From Pseudomonas mohnii (GTDB taxonomy: Bacteria > Pseudomonadota > Gammaproteobacteria > Pseudomonadales > Pseudomonadaceae), in assembly GCF_900105115.1 (NCBI RefSeq), contig NZ_FNRV01000001.1:2527501-2591500 (forward strand): DNA of 64,000 nt, given 5' to 3'. Positions 45,557 through 54,754 of this stretch are shown one piece after another. Numbering within the stretch: position 1 is the stretch's first letter; each line of letters begins with the position of its first letter. The position numbers and the translations under genes were made by a program. Below the pieces are notes generated by a model that searched no databases, had not been told where the DNA came from, and worked only from the letters and a program-made list of their open reading frames with translations.

Positions 45557-46486
45557 TTAATGATCAATGCCCGCCAACCCCGGAAAATGACTGCTCAACC
45601 GCGCACATCGGCTGGCCAACATTTCTCGCAAAAGGTTCACTGGCTTACTCAGTTGGGCGCGATGGGCGCACAGCAGATTCAGCGGTGCGCGCTCGCAGAG
45701 CAGCTCGGGCATCAGCACCTTCAAACGGCCGGCGATTACATCGGCCGCCACGTCAAGCCAGGACTTGTAGGCGATGCCTGCCCCCGCCACCGCCCACAAA
45801 CGCACCACATCGGCATCGTCACTGAAACGATCGCCACTGACCGTCAGGCTGATCTCGCGCTTGCCATCGTGGAAACTCCAGTGGTCGTGGACGCGACTGC
45901 CGAGCATGAACAGCAGGCAATTGTGTTGGGCCAGTTGCTCCAGTTGCCGCGGCTCACCATGCCGGGCCAGATAATCCGGTGAAGCGCAGAGGACTCGCCG
46001 GTTCTGCGGGGCGATGGGCAACGCCACCAGGCTGGAGTCTTCCGGCTCGCCATAACGCAGGGCAATGTCCACCGGCTGCCGAAACAGATCGGCGATACGG
46101 TCGCCCAGCAACAGGCGCACCGTGAGTTTCGGGTGCTCGCGCTGAAACTCGTCGAGCCAGGGCAACAACAGGTTGCGCCCGAAGTCCGACGGTGCCGACA
46201 ACTGCAACACGCCGCTGACCTGGTCCTGTCCGCTGGCCAACAAACGCCGACCCTCGTCGAGATTGCTCAGGGCCGCCCGGGCGTATTCGAGAAAACCTTC
46301 GCCCTCGGCGGTCAGGCGCAGGCTGCGCGTGGAGCGCGCCAACAGGCGGGCGCCGAGCTGCTGTTCGATGCGTTTCAAGGCGGCACTGGCCACCGCCGCC
46401 GACATGTCCATACCCCGCGCGGCCGCCGACAGACTGCCCAGGTCCGCCGCCCGGACAAACAACTGCAAGTCATCGAAACGCAGCAT
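45557..46486 (-). CDS. LysR-family regulator
   Basis: A 309-residue LysR protein. The DNA-binding part reads MLRFDDLQLFVRAADLGSLS and ALKRIEQQLGARLLARSTRS, with the effector domain from about residue 90. It belongs to the CrgA-like subgroup common beside oxidoreductases. It is divergent from the monooxygenase/quinone-reductase pair at 46604-47942 and probably regulates it, perhaps in response to quinones or electrophiles. Confidence 0.87.
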   Translation of the reverse strand: MLRFDDLQLFVRAADLGSLSAAARGMDMSAAVASAALKRIEQQLGARLLARSTRSLRLTAEGEGFLEYARAALSNLDEGRRLLASGQDQVSGVLQLSAPSDFGRNLLLPWLDEFQREHPKLTVRLLLGDRIADLFRQPVDIALRYGEPEDSSLVALPIAPQNRRVLCASPDYLARHGEPRQLEQLAQHNCLLFMLGSRVHDHWSFHDGKREISLTVSGDRFSDDADVVRLWAVAGAGIAYKSWLDVAADVIAGRLKVLMPELLCERAPLNLLCAHRAQLSKPVNLLREMLASRCARLSSHFPGLAGIDH

Positions 46487-46603
46487 GTGAAGCCTCGATT
46501 ATCAAAAAAATATTGAAAGAGACTGCTCTTTTAGCGGGTTTTATCTTCAGTAGAAATAGCCAATCATCTCTCCATCGAAATCACCCCGCTCCCGGAGTCG
46601 AAG

Positions 46604-46897
46604 ATGTCCCAGCCTTTTACCGCTATCGCCACCCTCATCGCCAAACCCGGCCAGCAGGACGCCCTCGAACAGCACTTGCGGGCGCTGGTGGAGCCGACCC
46701 GTGCCGAGGCGGGTTGCGGGCAATACGATCTGCATCAGGACCTGGCCAATCCACTGGCCTTCTACATGATTGAGCGCTGGAGCAGCGATGAAGCCCTGCA
46801 AGCCCATGACGCCAGTGCTCATATCCAGCACTTCCGCGCCAGGGCCGGGGATTTTCTCGAACACTTCGAACTCAAGCGCCTGCAAGCCCTCGCCTGA
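46604..46897 (+). CDS. Antibiotic-biosynthesis-type monooxygenase (YgiN-like)
   Basis: A 97-residue ABM-domain protein, a single dimeric ferredoxin-like fold. It begins MSQPFTAIATLIAKPGQQDA and has the conserved EAGCGQYDLHQD and FYMIERWSSDEALQAH blocks. YgiN relatives oxidise quinols without cofactor. It is 31 bp upstream of a quinone-reductase-like gene, which suggests a shared role in quinone or aldehyde detoxification. Confidence 0.85.
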   Translation: MSQPFTAIATLIAKPGQQDALEQHLRALVEPTRAEAGCGQYDLHQDLANPLAFYMIERWSSDEALQAHDASAHIQHFRARAGDFLEHFELKRLQALA

Positions 46898-46928
46898 ATC
46901 TTTCTTCTATTAGTTAACGGAGCCCTCC

Positions 46929-47942
46929 ATGAAAGCCATCGCCTATTACGCCTCCCTGCCAATCAGCGACGAAAAATCCCTGCAAGACATCGAACTGCCG
47001 GAGCCTGTCGCCGGGCCCCGCGACCTGTTGGTAGAAGTCAAAGCCATATCGGTCAACCCGGTGGACACCAAGGTCCGCCAGAACGTCCAGCCTGAGGGCG
47101 GCGCGGCCAAGGTGCTGGGCTGGGACGTGGCCGGTGTGGTCAAAGCCGTTGGCAGCGAAGTGACCCTGTTCAAGACCGGCGACAAAGTGTTCTACGCAGG
47201 CTCCATCGCCCGCGCCGGTGGTAACAGCGAACTGCACGTGGTGGATGAACGGATCGTCGGCCACATGCCCAAAACCCTGGGATTCGCCGAAGCGGCCGCC
47301 CTGCCGCTGACCGCCATCACGGCGTGGGAACTGCTCTTCGAACGCCTGCAAGTACGCGAAGGCAAAGTCGATGAAGGCCAGAGCCTGCTGATCGTCGGCG
47401 CAGCCGGCGGTGTCGGCTCGATCCTCACGCAACTGGCGAAACAACTCACTGGCCTGAACGTCATCGGCACCGCTTCGCGTCCGCAAACCCAAAGCTGGGT
47501 GAAAGACTTGGGCGCCGACCTGGTGGTCGATCACAGCCAACCGCTGAGCGAAGCACTCAAACACGCCGGTATCGAACACGTGACCCACGTTGCCAGCCTG
47601 ACCCAGACCGATCATCACCTGGATCAACTGGTCGAGGCATTGGCACCGCAAGGCAAGCTGGCACTGATCGATGACCCGAAAACCCTCGACGTGACCAAGC
47701 TCAAGCGCAAGAGCCTGTCGCTGCACTGGGAGTTCATGTACACCCGCTCACTGTTCGAAACCGCCGACATGATCGAGCAGCACAAACTGCTCAATCGCGT
47801 GGCCCAGTTGATTGATGCCGGGACGCTGAAAACCACGGTTGGCGAGCACTTCGGCACAATCAACGCGACGAATTTGCGCCGAGCCCATGCGCTGCTCGAG
47901 AGCGGAAAGTCCAAGGGCAAGATTGTGCTGGAAGGCTTCTAG
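46929..47942 (+). CDS. Zinc-type alcohol dehydrogenase-like quinone reductase
   Basis: A 337-residue medium-chain dehydrogenase/reductase. It has the GroES-like N-terminal half (VSVNPVDTKVRQN, LGWDVAGVVKAVG) and a Rossmann half with LIVGAAGGVGSILTQLAKQL. The catalytic zinc Cys and His are absent, as in the zeta-crystallin/QOR branch, so NADPH:quinone or enone reduction is likely. GGAG precedes the ATG. It is co-transcribed with the small monooxygenase and faces a LysR regulator. Confidence 0.87.
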   Translation: MKAIAYYASLPISDEKSLQDIELPEPVAGPRDLLVEVKAISVNPVDTKVRQNVQPEGGAAKVLGWDVAGVVKAVGSEVTLFKTGDKVFYAGSIARAGGNSELHVVDERIVGHMPKTLGFAEAAALPLTAITAWELLFERLQVREGKVDEGQSLLIVGAAGGVGSILTQLAKQLTGLNVIGTASRPQTQSWVKDLGADLVVDHSQPLSEALKHAGIEHVTHVASLTQTDHHLDQLVEALAPQGKLALIDDPKTLDVTKLKRKSLSLHWEFMYTRSLFETADMIEQHKLLNRVAQLIDAGTLKTTVGEHFGTINATNLRRAHALLESGKSKGKIVLEGF

Positions 47943-48077
47943 GCCGATGGCTTCGGTGTCGCCCCGAGCACGGGCGACACCGTCAGTCAGAAGCTTGATC
48001 CTTGTCACAATTGCGATCGTATTCAGGACTACAATCGACACCTCTGTGAGACACATTTTTATCTGAGGAGGTCAGTA

Positions 48078-48248
48078 ATGAAGATCCTGATAAAAGAATT
48101 GGCAAAGTCCCAGTGGCAAGTTCGTCTGGACCAACATGCGGTGACTTTTCGCAGCGAAGCCGAAGCACGCGCCTTCACCAACACGCTTGAAGCGCGCTTG
48201 CAGGCCCCCCATCAAATTCCCGACCGTCAGCAGCGAGCTGCCGGCTGA
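48078..48248 (+). CDS. Small hypothetical protein, 56 residues
   Basis: A short frame with a strong GAGGAGG seven bases upstream. It starts MKILIKELAKSQWQVRLDQH and has a helix SEAEARAFTNTLEARL, the pattern of small DUF-type proteins in pseudomonads that match the N-terminus of a strand-helix fold. The stop lies 9 bp before the convergent MFS gene. Function unknown. Confidence 0.7.
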   Translation: MKILIKELAKSQWQVRLDQHAVTFRSEAEARAFTNTLEARLQAPHQIPDRQQRAAG

Positions 48249-48256
48249 GTCCGCCC

Positions 48257-49453
48257 TCAGACCTGGGCTTGCACCAACGCCCGGGCATTCTGCAAGCGTC
48301 GGGTAAGCATCGCCGCGCTCACCACCAGAATGCCGCACAGGCTGATGACCAAGGCCATCGGCATCGCGCTGCCGTCGTGTAAAACGCCCACCAGCGCGGA
48401 AGCTCCGGCGGCCACACTGAATTGCAGGCAACCGAGCATCGCCGAGGCGCTGCCGGCGCGGGCGCCCTGGCCGTTCATCGCGCAGGCCGATGCGTTGGGC
48501 AGGATGCAACCCAGGCTGGCGATGCAGACAAACAGCGGAATCAACAACGGCCAAAGCTGTGCGGTATGCAGCGCACTGACGGCGAGCAACGCCAGGCCGG
48601 CGCCAAGGTAGATCCACACCGTGCGCGCCAGCAGGAACGCCGGGCCACGCCGGGCCAACAGCCGTGCATTGACCTGGGCCACCAGAATGAAACCCGCCGC
48701 ATTGGCCCCGAAAAACCAGCCAAAATGTTCGGCCGGAACACCATAAAGTTTGATGAAGACGAATGGCGAACCGGCGATGTAGGAAAACATCCCGGCGATG
48801 GCGATACCACCGGTCAGCGCGTGGCCGAGATACACCGGATCCTTCAACAGCCGTCCATACTGGCGCAACGCCCCCGACAAGGGTTGGCGCGGCAAATGGG
48901 CGGGCATGCTTTCCGGCAATCCAAGGGCCACGGCCAGACCGGCCAACGCGCTGAAACCGGTCAACACCAGGAAGATCGACTGCCACCCCGCGGTGTTGAC
49001 CAGCACGCCGCCGAGCATCGGCGCAAGAATCGGCGCCAGCCCCATGACCAGCATCAACTGCGAAAAAACTTTCGCCGACCCCACCGCATCGCATTTGTCG
49101 CTGACCACCGCCCGTGAGATCACCATCCCCGCACACCCGCCCAGCGCCTGGACGAAACGCGCGCCGATGAGCCAATCGAGGTCCGGCGCATAGGCGCAGG
49201 CCAGCGAGGCAGCGGTGAACAGCCCGACGCCGATCAACAGGGGAATGCGTCGCCCAAAGCGATCCGCCACCGGGCCATAGGCCAATTGACCGATGGACAG
49301 GCCAAAGAAGTATGCCGCCAGCGTCAGCTGCACATGTTGCTCATCGGTAGCAAAGGCAAGCGCCATGGCCGGAAAGGCCGGCAAGTAAAAATCGATCGCC
49401 AGCGGACCGAACGCGCTCAAGGCGCCGAGAATGAGGATTGTGCGCAGGTTCAT
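48257..49453 (-). CDS. Bcr/CflA-type MFS drug efflux pump
   Basis: A 398-residue, twelve-span transporter of the DHA1 family. It opens with RTILILGALSAFGPLAIDFY, carries motif A GPVADRFGRRIPLL and the motif-C-like MVMGLAPILAPMLGGVLV, all typical of Bcr/CflA proteins that export bicyclomycin, sulfonamides or chloramphenicol with proton exchange. The real substrate is unknown. Confidence 0.88.
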   Translation of the reverse strand: MNLRTILILGALSAFGPLAIDFYLPAFPAMALAFATDEQHVQLTLAAYFFGLSIGQLAYGPVADRFGRRIPLLIGVGLFTAASLACAYAPDLDWLIGARFVQALGGCAGMVISRAVVSDKCDAVGSAKVFSQLMLVMGLAPILAPMLGGVLVNTAGWQSIFLVLTGFSALAGLAVALGLPESMPAHLPRQPLSGALRQYGRLLKDPVYLGHALTGGIAIAGMFSYIAGSPFVFIKLYGVPAEHFGWFFGANAAGFILVAQVNARLLARRGPAFLLARTVWIYLGAGLALLAVSALHTAQLWPLLIPLFVCIASLGCILPNASACAMNGQGARAGSASAMLGCLQFSVAAGASALVGVLHDGSAMPMALVISLCGILVVSAAMLTRRLQNARALVQAQV

Positions 49454-49544
49454 CAGGCATCCAGTTGGGCAGAGTCAGCAGCCCGACAGTCTAGCCGTGC
49501 ATGGATGCCTTGAACATTCAGATAGCTCGCTAACTATTAAAAAA

Positions 49545-49742
49545 TCAGGCTAACTTGACGTCATAACCTTCTTCGCTGATCGCCGCGATCACCTGCTCGG
49601 CGCTCAGCGAACTTTCGACGCCCACTTCTTTCGCCGCCAGATCGACCCGCACACTGGCGGCCGCATCCCTGGCCTGTACCGCAGCCGTGATGGCTTTGAC
49701 GCAATGGCCGCAGGACATGCCTTCAACATTGAATACTTGCAT
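49545..49742 (-). CDS. copZ: Copper chaperone CopZ-like
   Basis: A 65-residue heavy-metal-associated domain with the Cu(I) site GMSCGHCVKAI (Cys residues ~10 and 13) in the normal beta-alpha-beta-beta-alpha-beta length. It carries cytosolic Cu(I) to the CopA pump and the CueR sensor. A CueR-type operator sits 50 bp upstream at 49792-49812, so it is induced by copper with copA. Confidence 0.92.
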   Translation of the reverse strand: MQVFNVEGMSCGHCVKAITAAVQARDAAASVRVDLAAKEVGVESSLSAEQVIAAISEEGYDVKLA

Positions 49743-49791
49743 GGGACAACTCCTTGAATGAGGTTCTTTAAAGAGGCGACGCGCAGTGTCG

Positions 49792-49812
49792 AGCTTGCCA
49801 TCATGGCAAGGT
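49792..49812 (-). promoter_or_regulatory. CueR operator of copZ
   Basis: On the minus strand, ACCTTGCCATGATGGCAAGC follows TTGACC (the -35), the typical long-spacer MerR-family promoter. It is a near-perfect dyad and nearly the same as the one before copA. Confidence 0.85.
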
Positions 49813-49902
49813 CAAGTTCTGAAATAATCTGCCGGGCTGGCAATCGGCGTCGCGCTCGGCCAAGCTGCGTCCATCTATGACTCGATCTCAGGAGATTCAG
49901 CC

Positions 49903-50286
49903 ATGCGCTGGTCAGCTTTCAGCCTGTTTGGCTTTCTCAGCCTTTTCGCCGCCATGCCCTCGGCCAATGCTGCCGGGGAGGATTATGGTGTGCTGATCAT
50001 TTCCCGCGAACGGCTGGAAGTGTCGACCAACTGCGAGATTGGCGTTTACATCCAGGATCAGTTGTCGGCGCGGTTGTTCCAGGAGCAAAGCACTTCGTTC
50101 AATCTGCCGCCGGGCAATGTCTCGCTGCGCCTGAAACTGCTGCCCGGCCAGGCACCTGGCTGCAATCCGGGCATGTTGGCGCCGGGCTCGCAAAACATCA
50201 CGCTTCGGGCCGGGGACGTGCTGAAGTTCCGGATTGCGATGACGCAGGAAGGGATGTACCTCAAACAAGCGGCGCTCGAGTACTGA
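49903..50286 (+). CDS. Periplasmic hypothetical protein
   Basis: A 127-residue protein with a signal peptide (MRWSAFSLFGFLSLFAAMPS, cleavage likely after ANA). The mature part has two cysteines and a strand-rich stretch typical of small beta-sandwich proteins. I do not recognise a family. It lies between the copper genes, but nothing in it (no Met/His clusters) shows copper binding. Confidence 0.75.
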   Translation: MRWSAFSLFGFLSLFAAMPSANAAGEDYGVLIISRERLEVSTNCEIGVYIQDQLSARLFQEQSTSFNLPPGNVSLRLKLLPGQAPGCNPGMLAPGSQNITLRAGDVLKFRIAMTQEGMYLKQAALEY

Positions 50287-50300
50287 CATAGCGCCCTTGG

Positions 50301-50325
50301 GGGAGCGAGCAGGCTCGCTCCTACA
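50301..50325. repeat. Single REP element (GAGC type)
   Basis: GGGAGCGAGCAGGCTCGCTCC, a perfect short palindrome between two genes. Confidence 0.8.
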
Positions 50326-50355
50326 GTTGGATTGCAGTGAATTTCTTAATGGCGC

Positions 50356-50386
50356 TTGACCTTACCCGCATGGCAAGGTTGATCCT
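50356..50386 (+). promoter_or_regulatory. CueR-controlled copA promoter
   Basis: TTGACC at 50356-50361 as the -35, then the dyad ACCTTACCCGCATGGCAAGG(T) at 50359-50379 and a GATCCT -10 at 50381 after a 19-base spacer. Long spacing with a central dyad is the mark of MerR-family activation. Confidence 0.85.
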
Positions 50387-50415
50387 GTGGCCATCCACTA
50401 CAGGGAGCGTGCCCC

Positions 50416-52809
50416 ATGTCCGAATCCATTACCTACGATCTGCCCATTGCCGGCATGACCTGCGCCAGTTGCGCCGGCCGTGTCGAACGCGCCTTGAGCA
50501 AAGTCGTTGGCGCCACGGCTGTCAGCGTCAACCTGGCCACTGAGCAGGCCCGTGTTCAAGCACCCGCCGACAGCCTGCCGGCCTTGATGGAAGCCGTGCA
50601 AAACGCCGGCTACAGCGTGCCGCAGCACAGCCTGGAGTTGAGCATTGACGGCATGACGTGCGCCTCTTGCGTCGGTCGCGTCGAACGGGCGTTGAACAAA
50701 GTACCCGGTGTGAAGAGCGTCAGCGTCAACCTGGCCAACGAGCGCGCCCACCTCGAATTGCTCGGCCAGATCGATCCGCAAACCCTGCTCGCCGCCGTGA
50801 CCAAGGCCGGATACAGCGCCAGCGTCTGGGAGGCCGAACAGCCACAAACCGACCGCCAGCACACTCGCCTGCACCGCGAGCGCTGGGCCTTGCTCGCCGC
50901 CATCACCCTCGCCTTGCCGTTGGTGCTGCCGATGCTGCTGCAACCGTTCGGCGTGCACTGGATGCTCCCGGCCTGGGTGCAATTTGCGTTGGCCACGCCA
51001 GTGCAGTTCATCTTTGGCGCGCGCTTTTATGTCGCGGCCTGGAAAGCCGTACGTGCCGGGGCCGGTAACATGGATTTGCTGGTCGCCCTGGGCACCAGCG
51101 CCGGTTATGGCTTGAGTCTGTATGAATGGGCCACTGCCGCCGGACGCATGCCACACCTGTATTTCGAAGCCTCGGCGGTGGTGATCGCCTTGGTGCTCTT
51201 GGGCAAATACCTGGAAAGTCGTGCCAAACGCCAGACCGCCAGCGCCATTCGCGCCCTCGAAGCACTGCGCCCCGAGCGAGCCATTCAAATCGTCGACGGT
51301 CGTGAGCAAGAAGTCGCCATCAGCGCCTTGCGCCTCAATGACCTGGTGCTGGTCAAACCCGGCGAACGTTTCCCGGTGGACGGTGCCGTGGTCGAAGGCC
51401 AGAGCCATGCCGACGAAGCGCTGATCAGCGGCGAAAGCCTGCCGGTGCCGAAACAGCCTGGCGACAAGGTCACCGGCGGCGCAATCAATGGTGAAGGCCG
51501 GTTGCTGGTTCGCACTCAGGCGCTCGGTGCGGAAACCGTATTGGCGCGCATCATCCGTCTGGTGGAAGACGCTCAAGCGGCGAAAGCACCGATCCAGAAA
51601 CTGGTGGATAAAGTCAGCCAGGTATTCGTGCCGGTGGTCTTGCTAATGGCCCTGGCGACGCTGATCGGTTGGTGGCTGTACGGCGCACCGATGGAAACCG
51701 CGTTGATCAACGCCGTGGCGGTGTTGGTGATCGCTTGTCCATGCGCCCTCGGACTGGCGACACCGACGGCAATCATGGCCGGCACCGGGGTCGCGGCGCG
51801 CTACGGGATTCTGATCAAGGACGCTGAAGCGCTGGAACGCGCCCATGAAGTCAGCGCGGTGGTGTTCGACAAGACCGGCACCCTGACCTCGGGCGCTCCG
51901 CGTATCGCCCATTTGAGCGCCATCGACGGTGACGAAGCCGCGCTGCTGCAAATGGCCGGCGCCCTGCAACGGGGCAGCGAACATCCACTGGCCAAGGCGG
52001 TGCTGGATGCCTGCAGCGAACGTGGCCTGACCGTGGCCGATGTCAGCGACAGTCAGTCCCTGACCGGACGCGGCATTGCCGGGAGCCTCGAAGGCCGGCG
52101 GCTGGCCCTGGGCAATCGGCGATTGCTGGACGAGAGCGGCTTGAGCACGGGTCCCTTGGCCGATTCGGCAAGCGCCTGGGAAACCGAAGGCCGGACCTTG
52201 TCCTGGCTCATCGAGCAAACCCCGGAGCCACGGGTGCTGGGCCTGTTCGCCTTTGGTGACACACTCAAGCCCGGCGCACTGCAAGCGGTGCAACAACTGA
52301 GCGCACGGCACATCAGCAGTCACTTGCTGACCGGCGACAACCGTGGCAGCGCCAAAGTGGTGGCTGAAGCGCTGGGCATCAGCGACGTGCATGCCGAGGT
52401 GCTGCCTGCCGACAAAGCCGCCACGGTCACCGCGCTGAAGGAAACCGGCGTGGTGGCGATGGTCGGTGACGGCATCAATGATGCGCCGGCCCTCGCTGCG
52501 GCAGACATCGGCATCGCCATGGGTGGCGGCACAGACGTAGCCATGCACGCCGCCGGCATCACCCTGATGCGCGGCGATCCACGATTGGTGCCCGCCGCGC
52601 TGGATATCAGCCGCAAGACTTACGCGAAGATCCGGCAAAACCTGTTCTGGGCGTTCGTCTACAACTTGATTGGCATTCCATTGGCGGCTTTCGGCTTCCT
52701 CAACCCGGTACTGGCCGGCGCGGCCATGGCGTTGTCGAGTGTCAGCGTCGTGAGTAACGCGCTGCTGTTGAAAACCTGGAAACCCAAGGACCTGGAGGAC
52801 AACCGATGA
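50416..52809 (+). CDS. copA: Cu(I)-exporting P-type ATPase CopA
   Basis: A 797-residue P1B-type ATPase that pumps Cu(I) out of the cytosol. Two N-terminal metal domains each have GMTCASC (near residues 12 and 80). The channel motif is [14 protein letters not shown] (CPC near 443), the phosphorylation site [11 protein letters not shown], the nucleotide site includes SEHPLAKA and the hinge is [14 protein letters not shown]. About eight membrane spans. GGGAG precedes the ATG. Its stop overlaps the cueR start by four bases, so sensor and pump form one operon behind a CueR promoter. Confidence 0.95.
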   Translation: MSESITYDLPIAGMTCASCAGRVERALSKVVGATAVSVNLATEQARVQAPADSLPALMEAVQNAGYSVPQHSLELSIDGMTCASCVGRVERALNKVPGVKSVSVNLANERAHLELLGQIDPQTLLAAVTKAGYSASVWEAEQPQTDRQHTRLHRERWALLAAITLALPLVLPMLLQPFGVHWMLPAWVQFALATPVQFIFGARFYVAAWKAVRAGAGNMDLLVALGTSAGYGLSLYEWATAAGRMPHLYFEASAVVIALVLLGKYLESRAKRQTASAIRALEALRPERAIQIVDGREQEVAISALRLNDLVLVKPGERFPVDGAVVEGQSHADEALISGESLPVPKQPGDKVTGGAINGEGRLLVRTQALGAETVLARIIRLVEDAQAAKAPIQKLVDKVSQVFVPVVLLMALATLIGWWLYGAPMETALINAVAVLVIACPCALGLATPTAIMAGTGVAARYGILIKDAEALERAHEVSAVVFDKTGTLTSGAPRIAHLSAIDGDEAALLQMAGALQRGSEHPLAKAVLDACSERGLTVADVSDSQSLTGRGIAGSLEGRRLALGNRRLLDESGLSTGPLADSASAWETEGRTLSWLIEQTPEPRVLGLFAFGDTLKPGALQAVQQLSARHISSHLLTGDNRGSAKVVAEALGISDVHAEVLPADKAATVTALKETGVVAMVGDGINDAPALAAADIGIAMGGGTDVAMHAAGITLMRGDPRLVPAALDISRKTYAKIRQNLFWAFVYNLIGIPLAAFGFLNPVLAGAAMALSSVSVVSNALLLKTWKPKDLEDNR

Positions 52810-53219
52810 ACATCGGCCAAGCGGCGCGCCACAGTGGCCTGAGCGCCAAGATGATCCGGTATTACGAGTCTATCGGCCTGCTCAAGGCCGCCCATCGCAC
52901 CGACAGCGGTTATCGGATCTACAGTGACGACGATTTGCATACCCTGGCGTTTATCAAGCGCTCCCGGGATTTGGGCTTTTCCCTGGAAGAAGTCGGCAAA
53001 TTGCTGGCCCTCTGGCAGGACCGCCAGCGCGCCAGCGCCGATGTCAAAGCCCTGGCCCGTCAGCATATCGAGGAGCTGAATCAGAAGATCCGAGAACTGG
53101 GCCAGTTGCGCGATACCCTCCAGGACCTGGTTGAGCACTGCCAAGGGGATCACCGGCCGGACTGTCCGATTCTCAAGAACCTGGAATCGGGGTGCTGTGC
53201 TGAACCTGTTTCTGCCTGA
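52806..53219 (+). CDS. cueR: Copper-responsive MerR regulator CueR
   Basis: A 137-residue MerR-family protein. The N-terminal winged helix reads [20 protein letters not shown] and the dimer helix follows (to ~110). The metal loop [12 protein letters not shown] has the two cysteines spaced as in CueR/HmrR, which bind one Cu(I). It activates copZ and its own copA-cueR operon by untwisting the long-spacer promoters. Four-base overlap with copA. Confidence 0.93.
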   Translation: MNIGQAARHSGLSAKMIRYYESIGLLKAAHRTDSGYRIYSDDDLHTLAFIKRSRDLGFSLEEVGKLLALWQDRQRASADVKALARQHIEELNQKIRELGQLRDTLQDLVEHCQGDHRPDCPILKNLESGCCAEPVSA

Positions 53220-53242
53220 CACCTTGATGCTGAATGTACTGA

Positions 53243-53340
53243 CGCCTTCGCGGGCAAGCCCGCTCCCACATTAGTCATTAAGGGTGCTCGCATTCCCGTA
53301 CACCCAAAAAATCTGTGGGAGCGGGCTTGCCCGCGAAGGC
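53243..53340. repeat. REP pair
   Basis: GCCTTCGCGGGCAAGCCCGC...CACA at 53243-53270 and its complement at 53313-53340: two REPs in opposite orientation with a 42-base centre. Confidence 0.85.
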
Positions 53341-53382
53341 GGACGATCAGGCGACATCCATGTTGAATCTGTAACCCTACAA

Positions 53383-53408
53383 AAAACCCGGCCGAAGCCG
53401 GGTTTTTC
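53383..53408. terminator. Bidirectional terminator cueR / RIO kinase
   Basis: AAAACCCGGC, loop CGAA, GCCGGGTTTT plus T and A tails on the two sides, between convergent genes. Confidence 0.92.
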
Positions 53409-53417
53409 TTTAGCCGA

Positions 53418-54311
53418 TTACTGCATCCACGGCGGAGGCGGTTCTTCGGCCTTGCCCGGTGGCGCGTCATCAGCGGCACGCGCCGCTTGCTTGCGCTCTT
53501 CATCGAGCCGTGCGGCCTCGATCTCGCGCATGATGCCGCCCACGTCAGCTATCTCTTCCGGTTCATCGAACTCGCCGGTCAAGACGCTGGCCGGGTGCAA
53601 GGTGCCGGCCTCGTACAAGGCCCACATTTCCTTGGCGTACCGGGTCTTTTTCAACTCCGGCGCGAACCGCCCGAAGTAGGACGCCATGTTGCCCACGTCC
53701 CGCTCCAGCATGCTGAACGCGTGGTTGTTGCCGGCTGCGTCCACCGCTTGGGGCAGGTCGATGATCACCGGACCGGTCGGGGTCAGCAATACGTTGAACT
53801 CCGACAGGTCACCGTGCACCAGACCGGTACACAGCATCAGCACGATCTGCGAAATCAGAAACGCGTGATACTCGCGTGCCTGGTCCGGTTCCAGCACCAC
53901 ATCGTTCAGACGCGGCGCGGCATCACCGTACTCGTCGGCCACCAACTCCATCAACAGCACGCCTTCGAGGAAGTCGTACGGCTTGGGCACTCGCACACCG
54001 GCGTTGGCCAGACGGAACAGCGCCGCCACTTCGGCGTTCTGCCAGGCGTCCTCGGTTTCCTTGCGGCCGAACTTGGAGCCCTTGGCCATGGCCCGGGCCT
54101 GACGGCTATTGCGCACCTTGCGGCCTTCCTGGTACTCGGCCGCCTGACGAAAACTACGTTTATTCGCCTCCTTGTAGACCTTCGCGCAACGTAACTGGTT
54201 ACCGCAGCGCACCACATAAACAGCTGCTTCTTTACCACTCATGAGTGGGCGCAGCACTTCGTCGACCAGACCGTCTTCGATCAGGGGTTCAATGCGTTTT
54301 GGAGTCTTCAT
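53418..54311 (-). CDS. RIO1-type atypical kinase
   Basis: A 297-residue RIO family kinase/ATPase. The P-loop-like SGKEAAVYVVRCG and the Lys in RCAKVYKEANKR are near residues 25-50; the catalytic loop is LVHGDLSEFNVLL (Asp near 172) and the metal-binding Asp is in VIIDLPQAVD. The C-terminal tail is rich in Ala, Glu and Pro. Bacterial RIO kinases are common in pseudomonads; targets are unknown, with a ribosome-related role suggested by the eukaryotic relatives. Confidence 0.88.
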   Translation of the reverse strand: MKTPKRIEPLIEDGLVDEVLRPLMSGKEAAVYVVRCGNQLRCAKVYKEANKRSFRQAAEYQEGRKVRNSRQARAMAKGSKFGRKETEDAWQNAEVAALFRLANAGVRVPKPYDFLEGVLLMELVADEYGDAAPRLNDVVLEPDQAREYHAFLISQIVLMLCTGLVHGDLSEFNVLLTPTGPVIIDLPQAVDAAGNNHAFSMLERDVGNMASYFGRFAPELKKTRYAKEMWALYEAGTLHPASVLTGEFDEPEEIADVGGIMREIEAARLDEERKQAARAADDAPPGKAEEPPPPWMQ

Positions 54312-54754
54312 CAGCTTTTATTGTGGGTCCTTTATTGCCAAACACGCGAAAGTCATTCGTTATACGGCAATCCTCTCCTTGACGGGAGGGGTTGCCGACC
54401 TATGAACGCTGCCGTTGCACACAATGTGCCGAAAAACCTGACAAATTCCGCCGATGCTCATCGACCGCCAAGAATCATAGCCGAGCCCGCAGCACTTGTT
54501 GGAGAAGGGATACAAGGGTATTGACGACAAAATCCGACATACCGACCGACCTTTTTCGTAGGATTTTTTTCCAACAGCCCTCAATTTCCCACGAGAGCAG
54601 CCGAAGTCATTAGTAACAAAGCGAATTGTCCGACGCTCGTTTCAATAGAAGACGACGACTCTCCCAGGAACGGGATCAACAACTCAGTTTATGTCTGCCA
54701 ATAATTCCGCGAGTCCTCTGCACTACGTGGGTTACAACAAAATATGGAGCGCGG
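54312..54754. promoter_or_regulatory. 443-bp region between RIO kinase and chemoreceptor
   Basis: Holds both divergent promoters. A long hairpin at 54364-54396 (CGGCAATCCTCTCC, loop TTGAC, GGGAGGGGTTGCCG, with G-U pairs) stands out. No protein-coding frame is supported. Confidence 0.45.
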
